Positions 63,906 through 64,000 of a DNA stretch of 64,000 nucleotides are shown in pieces (the stretch's first letter is position 1; each line of letters opens with the position of its first letter). A model generated the notes under the pieces. The model had not been told where the DNA came from and did not search any database. It saw nothing but the letters and a program-made list of their open reading frames with translations. Where the stretch lies: contig OZ245813.1 in NCBI GenBank assembly GCA_965228445.1, positions 1,240,001 to 1,304,000 on the forward strand. The letters run 5' to 3'. The position numbers and the translations under genes are program-made. The DNA is from Thalassobaculum sp965228445 (GTDB lineage: Bacteria; Pseudomonadota; Alphaproteobacteria; Thalassobaculales; Thalassobaculaceae).

Positions 63906-64000
63906 TCCGCGGCGTCTCCCTTGCCCTGCTGCTGGCCGGCTCCGCCGCGCTGGCGCTGCTGGTCGGCCAGATCCATCTGAGCCCGGCGAGCCTGTGGGAC
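63902..64000 (+). CDS. Second FecCD-family permease (cut by window end)
   Basis: The frame from GTG at 63902, overlapping the previous stop by four bases, stays open for 33 codons to the window edge. It encodes a hydrophobic first span (SLALLLAGSAALALLVG) followed by QIHLSPASLWD, the typical start of FecCD permeases. Expected to continue as the second permease, probably followed by an ATPase gene. Confidence 0.85.
   Translation, partial: MIRGVSLALLLAGSAALALLVGQIHLSPASLWD

Overview
This 64 kb window is GC-rich, densely packed chromosomal DNA. Gene content, codon use and gene order fit an alphaproteobacterium, most likely a Rhodospirillales-type, probably marine or osmotically stressed organism (an inference; no rRNA gene is present to settle it). 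The most telling markers are the N-acetylglutaminylglutamine amide (NAGGN) osmolyte genes, an urt urea transporter, a ChoXWV choline transporter, a TAXI-type TRAP binding protein and a fused CoxA/CoxC oxidase. There is no integrase, transposase, phage gene or CRISPR array.

Layout. 1-1654: a TAXI TRAP binding protein (cut by the left edge) and a HAD hydrolase, both minus. 2014-7710: urtABCDE for urea uptake, behind a sigma-54-type promoter. 7885-16986: nine co-oriented minus-strand genes, namely a branched-chain-type ABC importer (binding protein, LivG/F/H/M-like), an FAD amine oxidase-type enzyme translationally coupled to it, and choXWV. 17230-20015: a PIG3-like quinone oxidoreductase and a RibD-reductase/creatininase gene pair. 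20026-25156: an osmoregulated periplasmic glucan (OPG) locus with opgH, opgC and an esterase but no visible opgG, followed by a small acidic protein and a surface-antigen-like protein. 25336-29736: a proline-racemase-family enzyme with a Ser/Cys pair, an M81/MlrC peptidase, paaG and paaI. 29852-34585: the NAGGN operon (asnO, ngg, M42 peptidase). 34775-38992: a sugar (trehalose/maltose-type) ABC importer, divergent from the NAGGN genes. 39251-44057: rsmB-like, guaB, rlmE and ppx/gppA. 44420-44493: tRNA-Gln(CTG). 44778-49327: an MHYT hybrid kinase coupled to an HD-GYP response regulator. 49529-56678: an A1-type heme-copper oxidase operon with a CoxAC fusion, CtaG and a triheme cytochrome c, then chrA. 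56744-57821: a ParE-like remnant, map and a ParD-like gene. 57919-64000: a siderophore locus (esterase, TetR regulator, TonB receptor, binding protein, two FecCD permeases), the last gene running off the right edge.

Physiologically the window centres on scavenging (urea, choline or amines, sugar, ferric siderophore), osmoadaptation (NAGGN, OPG, choline) and respiration/signalling. Intergenic spaces are unusually rich in two families of interspersed inverted repeats (about 22-29 bp arms) and include a 75-bp tandem array.

The least explained parts are the RibD-reductase/creatininase pair, which resembles the archaeal riboflavin enzymes ArfC/ArfB; the ParD-like/MetAP operon with a palindromic operator; the opgG-less glucan locus with its small acidic protein; and the repeat families. 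All function calls were made by reading translated sequence and motifs, with no database search.
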